Both the position numbers and the translations under genes were made by a program. DNA of 64,000 bases from Betaproteobacteria bacterium. GTDB lineage: Bacteria > Pseudomonadota > Gammaproteobacteria > Burkholderiales > SG8-39. The notes under the pieces were generated by a model that saw nothing but the letters and a program-made list of their open reading frames with translations, searched no databases and was not told the origin of the DNA. Shown piece by piece: positions 45,043 through 53,212 of this stretch. Position 1 is the first letter of the stretch; each line of letters begins with the position of its first letter. The DNA lies in the NCBI GenBank assembly GCA_947482825.1, contig CANKMT010000006.1, positions 1 to 64,000 of the forward strand, read 5' to 3'.

Positions 45043-45324
45043 ATGCCCGCATCAGTGAGCAATCGAGACAAGCTTCTTTTCCAATTCAAGAAAGACACTA
45101 TGACCACGGTAAGTCGCGAGACGCTTTGTGAATTGGCAAGAACTTTGGGCTTTAATGAAACTCAGACGCTTCACTTCGCGGTTGCTCGGCTACGCGACGT
45201 CGTCCGCCGCGGAGAGAACCAGGGATCAGGGGATGGTGAAGAACCTTACCCACCGCTAACGATTGATCAACTCGTAGATATCCGCGCTTACGCGCCGAAA
45301 CCGCAAGGCAAGTTAGTCCGCTGA
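45043..45324 (+). CDS. Small antitoxin-like protein
   Basis: 93 residues, MPASVSNRDKLLFQFKKDTMTTVSRETLCELARTLGFNETQTLHFAVARLRDVV. The central part looks like a ribbon-helix-helix or short helix-turn-helix DNA-binding region, followed by an acidic, Pro-rich tail (GDGEEPYPPLTIDQLVDIRAYAP). Upstream DNA (44975-45035) is far more AT-rich than the window average. GGAGG lies 10 bases before ATG 45043. No toxin gene follows; transposase and DUF4276 remnants do. Confidence 0.55.
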   Translation: MPASVSNRDKLLFQFKKDTMTTVSRETLCELARTLGFNETQTLHFAVARLRDVVRRGENQGSGDGEEPYPPLTIDQLVDIRAYAPKPQGKLVR

Positions 45325-45470
45325 CGTCTTTTCGCCGGGCACACGACAGGTATCGCGCACGATGGTGTCCAGCTCCTCGATCAGGGTGCGAAAGCTGTGC
45401 ACGGGGCTGCCATCTGAAAGGGTGTGAGAGAGCGCTTTTTGCTGCGCTGAGGTTGGGCGCACCGCTGGGT
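45313..45470 (-). pseudogene. C-terminal transposase remnant
   Basis: The minus strand reads SPVHSFRTLIEELDTIVRDTCRVPGEK followed by a TAA near 45313. The pattern (SF.TL...L.T...R...R.PG) resembles the C-terminus of IS1182/IS1634-like transposases. Upstream homology fades within 150 bases. It shares its last bases with the antitoxin-like gene on the other strand. Tentative. Confidence 0.3.
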
Positions 45471-45556
45471 GTACATGTCTACATATCAACCGTCGCCAAA
45501 CCGCGGATGCTCCTGATTACAGAAACAAATAGGCTCAAACGTGATTGCTCTAACGG

Positions 45557-45913
45557 AGGAACTTCAGACGAAAAGATCGTGACCAATGGGACAGACCCGA
45601 TGGGGCGACCGACGAGCAGGTCTTGCTTATGACCACGTGCATGGAAACCTGGATCGTGTCGGATCGGTCGGCGCTGCAGGAGCACTATGGCCATAAGCTC
45701 CAGGAAAACGCGCTGCCCCCATTGAACAACTTGGAGGAGCGCAATCGATACGATGTGCATGACAGCTTGACCCATGCGTCCCGCAATTGCTCGAACGCAT
45801 ACGCCAAGGGCAAACGATCCTTCGAGATTGTGGGAAAGCTCGACCCCGCCGTATTGAGGCAGCATCTGCCCACCTTTGTCCGCGTTGATCGCGTTCTGAA
45901 CGCGAACCTTTAA
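45557..45913 (+). pseudogene. DUF4276 family protein, C-terminal remnant
   Basis: From about 45557 the frame reads KDRDQWDRPDGATDEQVLLMTTCMETWIVSDRSALQEHYG and on to ENALPPLNNLEERNRYDVHDSL and FEIVGKLDPAVLRQHLP, the C-terminal two-thirds of DUF4276 (TOPRIM-like, normally next to an AAA ATPase in defence loci). The N-terminal TOPRIM part is missing; a scrap at about 45507-45550 in another frame (RLKRDC) may be left of it. No ATPase remains. Confidence 0.6.
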
Positions 45914-45926
45914 CGTAGTGCCGGGC

Positions 45927-46205
45927 ATGACCACCGACACCAGCGAAAAGGGCCTCGAAACGCTGATCATGCGCCACATGACCGGCACGGACGGCCTCGC
46001 CGTTCCGCCGGACGTGCTGGAAAGGGCGCCCGCCCCCTACGGCGGTACGGGCTATTTCGCAGGCAGCGCGAAGCAATACGACCGGGCTCACGCGCTCGAC
46101 GTTCCGCAGCTCTCCGCATTTCTGCGAGCCACGCAGCCTGAGGCGTTCAAGAAGCTGGCGATGGCCCATGCCAACGACCCCAGGGACATCGACAGTTTGC
46201 CCTGA
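45927..46205 (+). pseudogene. N-terminal fragment of a type I restriction enzyme R subunit (HsdR)
   Basis: 92 codons: MTTDTSEKGLETLIMRHMTG at the start, YDRAHALDVPQLSAFLRATQPEAFKKLA in the middle, and a TGA at 46203. This is the N-terminal nuclease-leading region of HsdR (normally about 1,000 residues), which ends here with no continuation. hsdM and hsdS are absent. The next gene is an ordinary Bug gene 70 bases further on, so the rest of the restriction system was lost. Confidence 0.68.
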
Positions 46206-46274
46206 CGACGGAGTGAGACCTGTAGAATCCCCCGCAGGCCCCAGCATAGGCGGCCGCTCCAGGAGACAGAAAAA

Positions 46275-47240
46275 ATGCAAAGCCGCCTCACAGCCGCATT
46301 CTTCGCGGTTGCCTTAACGTTTGCGCCTTCGCTCCTGGCCCAGTCCTACCCAAATAAGCCGGTCCGCATCCTTGTCGGATACACCACCGGCGGGGCGGCG
46401 GACGCGGGATTGAGGCCGCTGGCCAAGGTGCTCGAGCCGCTTCTCGGTCAGCCCATTGTCATCGAGTACAAGCCGGGCGCCGCGGGTGCGGTCGCCATGG
46501 AGTACCTCGCCAAGGCGCCGGCGGACGGCTACACGCTGTACTACGCAGACAATGGGCCGCTTACGATTGCGCCTCACATGTACAAGGTGACTTACGACAG
46601 CCTCAAGTCATTCACGCACCTGGGCCACGTATGCGGCGGCGGCAGCATGCTCGTCGTGCATCCGTCGACGCCGTTCACGAGCGCGTCGGATGTCGTGGCG
46701 GCGGCCCGGCGCGAGCCGAACAAATGGAGCTACGGCACCTCAGGCATCGGCGGCCCGGGTCACCTGGCCGGCGAGTACTTCAAGAGCTTCACCGGGTCGA
46801 GCATTGCGCATGTTCCCTACAAAGGCGGCGCGCCGGCGATGACCGACCTGATGGGCGGCCAGATTCCGATGCTGTTCTCCTCCCTTGCGCCGGTCGTTGG
46901 GGCGGCGAAGCAGGGCCGCGTACGCCCGCTCGCCGTCACCACGCTGACTCGGTCCGCGGCCTTTCCGGACGTGCCGACAATGGACGAGGCGGGGCTGAAA
47001 GGATTCGAGGCTACGGCATGGTTCGGTATCGTGGGCCCGTCCGGCCTGCCGCCCCATGTCGCCACGCGCATCGCGCTGGCCCTGCAGAAGGCGGGCGAAG
47101 ACAAGGCCATGCGCGAGCAGCAAAATTCCAACGGCTGCGACTCGAACATGATGACGCCCGCCCAGACCACCGAGAAGGTCCGGGCCGACTATGCGAAGTG
47201 GGGCAAGGTGATCAGGGACGCGAACATCAAGCCCGACTGA
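46275..47240 (+). CDS. Bug/TctC family solute-binding protein, tandem copy 1
   Basis: 321 residues. Signal peptide MQSRLTAAFFAVALTFAPSLLAQ. Motifs: PVRILVGYTTGGAADAGLRPLAK, PIVIEYKPGAAGAVAMEYLAK, WSYGTSGIGGPGHLAGEYF and HVPYKGGAPAMTDLMGG. Very close to the next Bug gene along its whole length, with the same GYxTGGxADAGLRPL loop that replaces the common PPGGxxDxxAR. GGAGAC precedes the ATG. Confidence 0.93.
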   Translation: MQSRLTAAFFAVALTFAPSLLAQSYPNKPVRILVGYTTGGAADAGLRPLAKVLEPLLGQPIVIEYKPGAAGAVAMEYLAKAPADGYTLYYADNGPLTIAPHMYKVTYDSLKSFTHLGHVCGGGSMLVVHPSTPFTSASDVVAAARREPNKWSYGTSGIGGPGHLAGEYFKSFTGSSIAHVPYKGGAPAMTDLMGGQIPMLFSSLAPVVGAAKQGRVRPLAVTTLTRSAAFPDVPTMDEAGLKGFEATAWFGIVGPSGLPPHVATRIALALQKAGEDKAMREQQNSNGCDSNMMTPAQTTEKVRADYAKWGKVIRDANIKPD

Positions 47241-47344
47241 GTCTTGAAAGTGGAACATTTAGTTTAGTAGAGTGGCTGGCACAGCCGCTTTCCCGTCAGT
47301 TTGTATTACGTTTCTTAAATATGACCATTCCAGGAGACAAAAGC

Positions 47345-48313
47345 ATGCAAATCCGCGTTAGTGCCGCCTTCTTCGCGGCTGCCGTCGCTTTTGCGCCCTC
47401 GCTCCAAGCCCAATCGACCTACCCCAACAAGCCCGTCCACATCATCGTCGGCTACGCCACCGGCGGATCCGCCGACGCAGGCCTGCGCCCCCTGGCACGT
47501 GCCCTCGAGCCACTCCTCGGCCAGCCGATCATCATCGAATACAAGCCCGGTGCAGCCGGAGGCGTGGCGATGGAGTTCATCGCCAAAGCCCCTACCGACG
47601 GCTACACGCTCTACTACGCCGACAACGGCCCGCTCACGATCGCGCCGCACGTGAACAAGGTGGTCTACGACAGCCTCAAGTCTTTCACGCACCTGGGCCA
47701 TGTGTGCGGCAGCGGCAGCATGCTGGTGGTGCATCAGTCGACGCCGTTCAAGTCGATGAACGACGTGATCACGTTGTCCAAGGCCGATCCCGACAAGTGG
47801 AGCTACGGCACCTCCGGCGTCGCCGGGCCGCACCACCTGTCGGGCGAATTCTTCAAAAGCCTGACCGGCGCGAAGCTGCTGCACGTTCCTTACAAGGGCG
47901 GTGGCCCGGCGATGACGGACCTCATGGGCGGGCAGGTGCCGATGCTGTTTTCGTCGCTCGGTCCAATCGTTGGAGCGGTCAAGAGCGGCAAGATCCGGCC
48001 GCTGGCGGTGACTTCGCTCAAGCGCTCGGCCGCCTTTCCGGATGTGCCGACGATGAACGAGCTCGGCCTCAAGGGTTTCGACTCCACCGGCTGGTACGGC
48101 CTGGTCGGCCCGGCCGGCCTTGCGCCCGCAGCGGTAGCGAAGATCACGCAGATCCTCGCCAGGGCCAGGGAAGACAGGGCCATGCACAGCCAGATCAACG
48201 CCACCGGCTGCGACACCGAGATCCTCACGCCCGCGCAAACAATCGAGAAGGTCAAGACCGACCTCGTAAAGTGGGGTAAGGTCATCAAGGACGCGGGGAT
48301 CAAGGCGGAGTAG
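47345..48313 (+). CDS. Bug/TctC family solute-binding protein, tandem copy 2
   Basis: 322 residues. Signal peptide MQIRVSAAFFAAAVAFAPSLQAQ. Shares with tandem copy 1 YADNGPLTIAPH, SLKSFTHLGHVCG, GSMLVVHQSTPF and HVPYKGG(G)PAMTDLMGGQVPMLFSSL; by eye the two are about two-thirds identical. Likely a recent duplication with diverging specificity. CCAGGAGAC lies upstream of ATG 47345. The FkbM gene starts right after the stop. Confidence 0.93.
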   Translation: MQIRVSAAFFAAAVAFAPSLQAQSTYPNKPVHIIVGYATGGSADAGLRPLARALEPLLGQPIIIEYKPGAAGGVAMEFIAKAPTDGYTLYYADNGPLTIAPHVNKVVYDSLKSFTHLGHVCGSGSMLVVHQSTPFKSMNDVITLSKADPDKWSYGTSGVAGPHHLSGEFFKSLTGAKLLHVPYKGGGPAMTDLMGGQVPMLFSSLGPIVGAVKSGKIRPLAVTSLKRSAAFPDVPTMNELGLKGFDSTGWYGLVGPAGLAPAAVAKITQILARAREDRAMHSQINATGCDTEILTPAQTIEKVKTDLVKWGKVIKDAGIKAE

Positions 48314-48314
48314 G

Positions 48315-49163
48315 GTGGCCGCACTCATGTGGAGCTTGCTCGACCTGCTCCCCGAAACGCCGATGATCGACGTCCTCGACATCGGGGCGTCGCACAACGA
48401 AAAGCCGCCCTACCAGCCGCTGGTCGAGGCGGGGCGCGCGCGGATCGTCGGTTTCGAGCCGGACAAGGCCGAGTGCGAAAAGCTGAACCGCGAATACGGC
48501 GCCCCGCATCGCTTCTTTCCCCATTTCGTCGGCGACGGAAAGCCCGCCGTGTTCCACGAGACCAACTGGGCGCTCACCGGTTCACTGTACGAGCCAAATA
48601 CGCCGTTGCTCGAAAAATTCCAGAACCTGGCCGAGGCCGTTGCGCCCGTGGCCAAACACGCAGTCGATACGACCCGGCTGGACGACCTCCCTGAGATCGG
48701 CAATGTCGACTTCATCAAGATCGATGTGCAGGGCAGCGAGTTGCCGGTGTTCCGCAACGGCTTGCGCGCACTGGCCTCGGCGGTGCTCATACAAACGGAG
48801 GTCGAGTTTCTCGAGCTCTACCGCGGCCAGCCGGTGTTCGCGGATGTCGATGTCTTCCTGCGCGCCAAGGGGTTCCAGTTCCATGCGTTCGACGGTTTCG
48901 GCGGCCGGGCTTTCAAGCCACTCGTCGCCAATGGCGACCTCAACGGCGTGTTCCGCCAGGTGCTTTGGTCCGACGCGCTCTACGTGCGCGATTGGATGGC
49001 GCTGGACCAACTCGATGCCGACAAGCTGCGCAAATACGCCGTCCTGGCGCACGACGTGCTGCGGTCCTATCACCTTGCGCACCTCGTGCTCTTGGCGCTC
49101 GATCGCAAGGCGGGGTCGGGTGTGGCGGGCGCGTATCTCGACCGCCTGACCAAGGGCGCCTAA
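48315..49163 (+). CDS. FkbM family methyltransferase
   Basis: 282 residues from GTG 48315 (ATG at 48327 is an alternative). SAM-binding region VLDIGASHNEKPPY and IVGFEPDKAECEKLN, then NVDFIKIDVQGSELPVFRNG, the marks of the FkbM family, which methylates hydroxyls in antibiotics, glycans or lipids. It begins one base after the Bug stop, so it is probably co-transcribed with it. Converges on the CAP gene, whose end overlaps by 4 bases. Confidence 0.88.
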   Translation: MAALMWSLLDLLPETPMIDVLDIGASHNEKPPYQPLVEAGRARIVGFEPDKAECEKLNREYGAPHRFFPHFVGDGKPAVFHETNWALTGSLYEPNTPLLEKFQNLAEAVAPVAKHAVDTTRLDDLPEIGNVDFIKIDVQGSELPVFRNGLRALASAVLIQTEVEFLELYRGQPVFADVDVFLRAKGFQFHAFDGFGGRAFKPLVANGDLNGVFRQVLWSDALYVRDWMALDQLDADKLRKYAVLAHDVLRSYHLAHLVLLALDRKAGSGVAGAYLDRLTKGA

Positions 49164-50026
49164 GGCGGGACAGTCCGCGCCACGCGTGGCGCGCCGAAGA
49201 CCTGGGTCCAGTAGGTGCCCATCGCGCTTTGGCGGTTGCTCGCCATGGCCACCCCCATCTCGGTGTAATCGGCCTGCATCAGGTTGGCGCAGTGAGTGGG
49301 GCTCGCAATCCAGGAGTCCACCGCGGCCTCCGCCGTCATCTGGCCGGCGGCGATGTTCTCGCCGGTGGTTCTGTAGTCGCAACCGGCACGTTCGACACGC
49401 GCCGCGGGCGTGGTGCCATCGGGGGCGTTGTGGGCGAAGTAACTCTTGCGCGCCATGTCCTCCGAATGTGTCCGTGCTGCGCGCTCCAGCGTTTCGTTCC
49501 ACCGCACCGGACCGGCCGGCGGGTAGCTTTTCGGGCCGCAGTTGCGCGCTTGCGCCCGCGCCTGGTTCACCAGGGCAAGCAGGCGCGCGGCGAGGCCGGA
49601 TTCATCGAGGCCGGCCGCGGGCGCAAAGGCCGCGGCAAGCAACACGGTCGTGGTAACGCCCTGCTGGTGGATGCCAAGATCGGACAGGCCGCGCTCGAGG
49701 ATGGTCGGGCAGTAGTTCCCGGCCAGCAGGTTCTCGAGCGCGTGCGGGTCGGTGCTGCCGCTCATCACGATGCTTTTGACCATGACCGAGGGGTAGCCCG
49801 CTGCGCGTACGCTGGCTTCCAGTGTCCCGCCGCCGGCCAGCATCGCCGCGGCGCGATCGAGTTCTGCGCGACGGATGAAGTTGTGCAATTCCGGTTGCCC
49901 GCCGCACTTGCCGGCGCCCGAGCGCAGGCGGTTGATAAGGTCGGCGACCTCTTGCGGGGTGGCATGCGCCGCGGACCCCGGAGCGAGCGCGCACAGGAGG
50001 ACCAAGAGTGCCGCGAGCGCTCTCAA
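49160..50026 (-). CDS. Exported CAP/SCP-domain protein
   Basis: 288 residues. TTG 50026 overlaps the TGA of the upstream gene (TTGA) and is followed by a signal peptide (LRALAALLVLLCALAPGSAAHA). The C-terminal 130 residues are a CAP domain: LLALVNQARAQARNC, WNETLERAARTHSEDMARKSYFAHNAPDG, GENIAAGQ and HCANLMQADYTEMGVA. The N-terminal region (about 25-160) contains a second, poorly defined domain with Cys residues. CAP proteins act outside the cell as proteases or lipid/carbohydrate binders. Confidence 0.85.
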   Translation of the reverse strand: MRALAALLVLLCALAPGSAAHATPQEVADLINRLRSGAGKCGGQPELHNFIRRAELDRAAAMLAGGGTLEASVRAAGYPSVMVKSIVMSGSTDPHALENLLAGNYCPTILERGLSDLGIHQQGVTTTVLLAAAFAPAAGLDESGLAARLLALVNQARAQARNCGPKSYPPAGPVRWNETLERAARTHSEDMARKSYFAHNAPDGTTPAARVERAGCDYRTTGENIAAGQMTAEAAVDSWIASPTHCANLMQADYTEMGVAMASNRQSAMGTYWTQVFGAPRVARTVPP

Positions 50027-50280
50027 GCTTCGCGGCAATGGATCTCCCACATCAGCGAAGCGTAGACCAACTGGACCTGGCTGTGCTCGCCGGCGAGGTT
50101 GGTGAACGTGACGGTCAGGAGGCCTTCCTCGTCCAACTCTCCAAAGGCGGGGATCGAAGGGCTCTGCGGGTCGTTGGCGACGCGCACCTTTATGTTGACC
50201 GCCTTGCCCGGCGCAGCCGTCTTTGCGCGCAGGCGGCTGAGCGGGTCCCTGAAATCGAACTTGTACCTTCGTCTGGTCAT
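50023..50280 (-). CDS. Small conserved hypothetical protein
   Basis: 85 residues: MTRRRYKFDFRDPLSRLRAK, then VNIKVRVANDPQSPSIPAFGELDEEGLLTVTFTN and LVYASLMWEIHC. Beta-rich, without a signal peptide. Coupled by overlap to the downstream CAP gene. Vaguely SoxZ-like in its pattern, but too short and lacking the SoxZ motifs, so no function is assigned. Confidence 0.6.
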   Translation of the reverse strand: MTRRRYKFDFRDPLSRLRAKTAAPGKAVNIKVRVANDPQSPSIPAFGELDEEGLLTVTFTNLAGEHSQVQLVYASLMWEIHCREA

Positions 50281-50370
50281 GCGTCGCGCGTTGATCGCGG
50301 AATCGGAATTGCGAGAATGATTGAAGCACCCGCCGGAGTAAACTGCGGACTGTCCAAGGAGGAAGAAACC

Positions 50371-51447
50371 ATGGCGAAGGACGCAACATTTCTGCTCAAT
50401 TGCTGGTACGTCGCCGCATGGGATCACGAGTTGATCGACGGCCGGCTCCTCGAACGCACGATCCTCGAGCTGCCGGTGCTGCTCTACAAGGGCGACTCCG
50501 GCCGCGCGGTCGCGCTCGACAACCGCTGCTGCCATCGCGGCGCGAAGCTCTCCAAGGGGCGTCTGGAGGGCGACTGCGTGCGCTGCATGTACCACGGCCT
50601 CAAGTTCGACCCGACCGGCAAGTGCGTGCAGATCCCCGGGCAGGACACGGTGCCGGCCAAGCTCGGCGTGCGCAGCTTCCCGGTGGTGGAGCGCGACCAC
50701 ATCGTTTGGATCTGGCTGGGCGATCCGGCCTTGGCCGACCCGGCGAAAATCATCGACATACCCTACCTACGCGATCCGGCATGGCGCGGCGTGCCCGATT
50801 ACATGCACTACGACGCCGACTACCGCCTGATCGTCGACAACCTGAGCGACTTCGCGCACCTGGCCTTCGTGCACGCCAAGACGCTTGGCGGCTCCGAGGA
50901 GTACGCGTTCAAGACCAAGCCGGTGGCGGTAGAAAGGCTCGACAACGGCTTTCGCGTCGAGCGCTGGCACATGAACGCCAGCCCGCCGCCTTTTCACCGC
51001 AAGGTCACGCGCGACGATGCGGCCGTAGACCGCCGCAACATCGGCCTCATGTTCGTGCCAGGGATCTTTTTCCTTGAATCGATGTTCGCGCCGGCGGGAT
51101 CGGGAGCCGAAAAAGGTAACCTCGAGGGTGCCAAGCAGTACCGCAACTGCCAGTTCTTCACGCCCGAGACGGCACGCAGCACGCACTTCTTCTGGAATTA
51201 CCTGCACGACTACGACCTCGACAATCCGACCATCGCGCCTTTGCTCCACGACAGCATGGTGGAGGGATTTCTCGAGGACAAGGCGATCATCGAAGGCCAG
51301 CAGAAGGTGCTCGATGCCGACCCTGAGTTCAAGATGCACCCGATTGCCTCGGACGCCGCGCTGGCGCATTTCCGCCGCACGCTCGAGCGCAAGATCGAAT
51401 CCGAGCGGCCGGGCGTCCGACAGGCCACCGCCTTAATGGGGAGATGA
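50371..51447 (+). CDS. Rieske [2Fe-2S] oxygenase, vanillate O-demethylase-like
   Basis: 358 residues. N-terminal LNCWYVAAWDHELIDGRLLER is typical of VanA-type oxygenases. Rieske ligands C53, H55, C72 and H75 (CCHRG and CMYHG). Iron site in IVDNLSDFAHLAFVHAK. The family demethylates or hydroxylates aromatic acids. ATG 51444 of ridA overlaps its stop (ATGA). AAGGAGG lies 8 bases before ATG 50371. No VanB-type reductase lies beside it; an unusual Fe-S protein does. Confidence 0.9.
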   Translation: MAKDATFLLNCWYVAAWDHELIDGRLLERTILELPVLLYKGDSGRAVALDNRCCHRGAKLSKGRLEGDCVRCMYHGLKFDPTGKCVQIPGQDTVPAKLGVRSFPVVERDHIVWIWLGDPALADPAKIIDIPYLRDPAWRGVPDYMHYDADYRLIVDNLSDFAHLAFVHAKTLGGSEEYAFKTKPVAVERLDNGFRVERWHMNASPPPFHRKVTRDDAAVDRRNIGLMFVPGIFFLESMFAPAGSGAEKGNLEGAKQYRNCQFFTPETARSTHFFWNYLHDYDLDNPTIAPLLHDSMVEGFLEDKAIIEGQQKVLDADPEFKMHPIASDAALAHFRRTLERKIESERPGVRQATALMGR

Positions 51448-51848
51448 GCATGAGCCGTGACGTCATCAGCGTGGACAAACCCTGGACGAAGGACATCGCG
51501 TTCTCGCTGGGGGTGGCCTCGGAGGATCGCCTGCTATTTACCGCCGGAATCACGGCGCGGGATCCTCAGGGTAAGGTGGTCGGGGCGGGCGACATGCGAG
51601 CCCAGATCGACCAGTGTTTTCGCAACGTTGGCGACGTTCTGCGCGCGGCCGGTGCCGATTACGGCGATGTCCTGAAGTGGACGATGTACACGACCGACAT
51701 CGTCGAGTATGGCCGGCATGGCGATGTGTGGCGCAGCTATTTCGTGGACAAGCCGGCAAGCACGCTGATCGAAGTGAGCCGCTTCGTGGTGCCCGAGATG
51801 CTGGTGGAGATCGAGGCCGTCGCGAGAGTGCCGAGGGCGCGCGGGTGA
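51444..51848 (+). CDS. RidA/YjgF/Rid family protein
   Basis: 134 residues. VDKPWTKDIAFSLGV, LLFTAGITARDPQGKVVGAGDMRAQIDQCFRNVGDVLRAAGADYGDVLKWTMYTTDI and the C-terminal VPEMLVEIEAVAR. The usual catalytic Arg of RidA (RNF) is not obvious, so it belongs to a wider Rid subgroup. Rid proteins hydrolyse enamines or imines from PLP and other reactions. Start overlaps the oxygenase stop, and its own stop overlaps the next start (GTGA). Confidence 0.88.
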   Translation: MSMSRDVISVDKPWTKDIAFSLGVASEDRLLFTAGITARDPQGKVVGAGDMRAQIDQCFRNVGDVLRAAGADYGDVLKWTMYTTDIVEYGRHGDVWRSYFVDKPASTLIEVSRFVVPEMLVEIEAVARVPRARG

Positions 51849-53155
51849 GCGGCGAGCTTTCCGAGTTCATTGAAGAGGCGGCTGGCGGCATCCTGGACGC
51901 GTGCACGCGCTGCGGCCGCTGCGTTGAGGTGTGCCCGGTGGTGCCTTTCGCCGGACTGGGCGGGGCGAGTCCCAAGGAGATCGTATCCGGCGTGCTGGAT
52001 GCGCTGGCGGCCACCGCGCCGCTCTCGGGCGACGCGGCGATATGGGCGCACCAATGCAATGGCTGCGGCGAGTGCCTCCCGGCGTGCCCAGAAGGGGTCA
52101 ATCCGCGCCGGATGATCATGCTTGCCAACACCCGCGATGCGCGCCACGGGTCGGCGACTCCGCAGCTTTTTCGCAAGATGGCGCGCGCGATCCGCCTGAT
52201 GGCCGCGATGCAGCTGGTGCCCGAGGACGTGCGCCGCCTGCTGCAGCCGCCGCGGGCGCGCGACGCGGAAGTGGTGTTCTACCTGGGCTGCAACGCGATC
52301 CGAACGCCGCATATCCTGTTCAACGCGATGTACGTCCTCGATGCGCTCGAAGTCGACTACGAGGTCCTCGGCGGTCCGGCCGCGTGCTGCGGCATCATCC
52401 ACAGCAAATGGGAAGGGGACCTCAAGACCGGTGGGCAGGTGACCACCGCCACGCTGCAGCGCTTTGGCGAGTTCAAGCCTAAAAAGGTCCTGAACTGGTG
52501 CCCGTCGTGCGAACTGCACATCGGCGAGACCATCAAGGGATACCGCCAGACTTCCTTCGACTTCGACCACATCACCAAATATCTCGTGGAGCGGGAGGCG
52601 GACCTCAAGGCGCGCCTGACCACGCCGGTCAATATGCGCGTGCTGCTTCACGCGCATGTCGGCATGTCCGAACTCGGTGGCAACGTCGCTCGCCTGTTGC
52701 GCGCGATCCCGGGCCTTACCCTGGTCGATACGCTGTTCGAGGCCGGTTACACCTGCGGCGGGTCTGGCGCCGACCGCTCGCCCGCGCTGAAATCGCACCT
52801 GCGCGAAGAGACATTGCAGCGCGTCGGCGCGTCCGACTGCGATGCATTGGTGTCCCTTTATCACGGCTGCCACATGCAGCTCGCCGCGGCCGGCCATGAG
52901 CACGGCTTCCGGGTGGTCAACTTCACCGACTTGCTGGTGCGCGCGCTCGGCGGGACCGCGCGCGAGGACGCGCTGGAGGCGTACCGCGCGGTCAACGAAT
53001 GGCAGGCCATCGCGCGTGAGGCCAGGCCGCGGCTTAAGGCAAGCGGGATCGACATCGATGCGCAAACGCTGGCGGCCGTGCTGCCCGAAGTGTTTGCGCT
53101 GGCCGAGTTCCGCGGCGGCCTGCAGGCGTTTTCCGGACCGGAGAAACAGGCCTGA
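51845..53155 (+). CDS. (Fe-S)-binding protein with two 4Fe-4S clusters and CCG domains (GlcF/HdrB-like)
   Basis: 436 residues. Two ferredoxin motifs (CTRCGRCVEVCP near residues 20-31 and CNGCGECLPACPEG near 73-86), then CCG domains: FYLGCNAIRTPH, GPAACCGIIH, NWCPSCELH and YHGCHMQLAAAG. Such proteins pass electrons as GlcF/HdrB-type subunits. GTG 51845 overlaps the ridA stop. It has no flavin domain and no NADH site. In this operon it could feed electrons to the Rieske oxygenase; this is inference. Confidence 0.83.
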   Translation: MSGELSEFIEEAAGGILDACTRCGRCVEVCPVVPFAGLGGASPKEIVSGVLDALAATAPLSGDAAIWAHQCNGCGECLPACPEGVNPRRMIMLANTRDARHGSATPQLFRKMARAIRLMAAMQLVPEDVRRLLQPPRARDAEVVFYLGCNAIRTPHILFNAMYVLDALEVDYEVLGGPAACCGIIHSKWEGDLKTGGQVTTATLQRFGEFKPKKVLNWCPSCELHIGETIKGYRQTSFDFDHITKYLVEREADLKARLTTPVNMRVLLHAHVGMSELGGNVARLLRAIPGLTLVDTLFEAGYTCGGSGADRSPALKSHLREETLQRVGASDCDALVSLYHGCHMQLAAAGHEHGFRVVNFTDLLVRALGGTAREDALEAYRAVNEWQAIAREARPRLKASGIDIDAQTLAAVLPEVFALAEFRGGLQAFSGPEKQA

Positions 53156-53212
53156 AAGTCAATGATTTAATTATAAAGACCGGCTCGTGGATTAACTTTC
53201 CTGTCAGTTCGT

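Noticed and set aside
50023..50280. SoxZ-like protein
   Set aside because: The beta-rich pattern is similar, but the length and key motifs do not fit and no sox genes are nearby.
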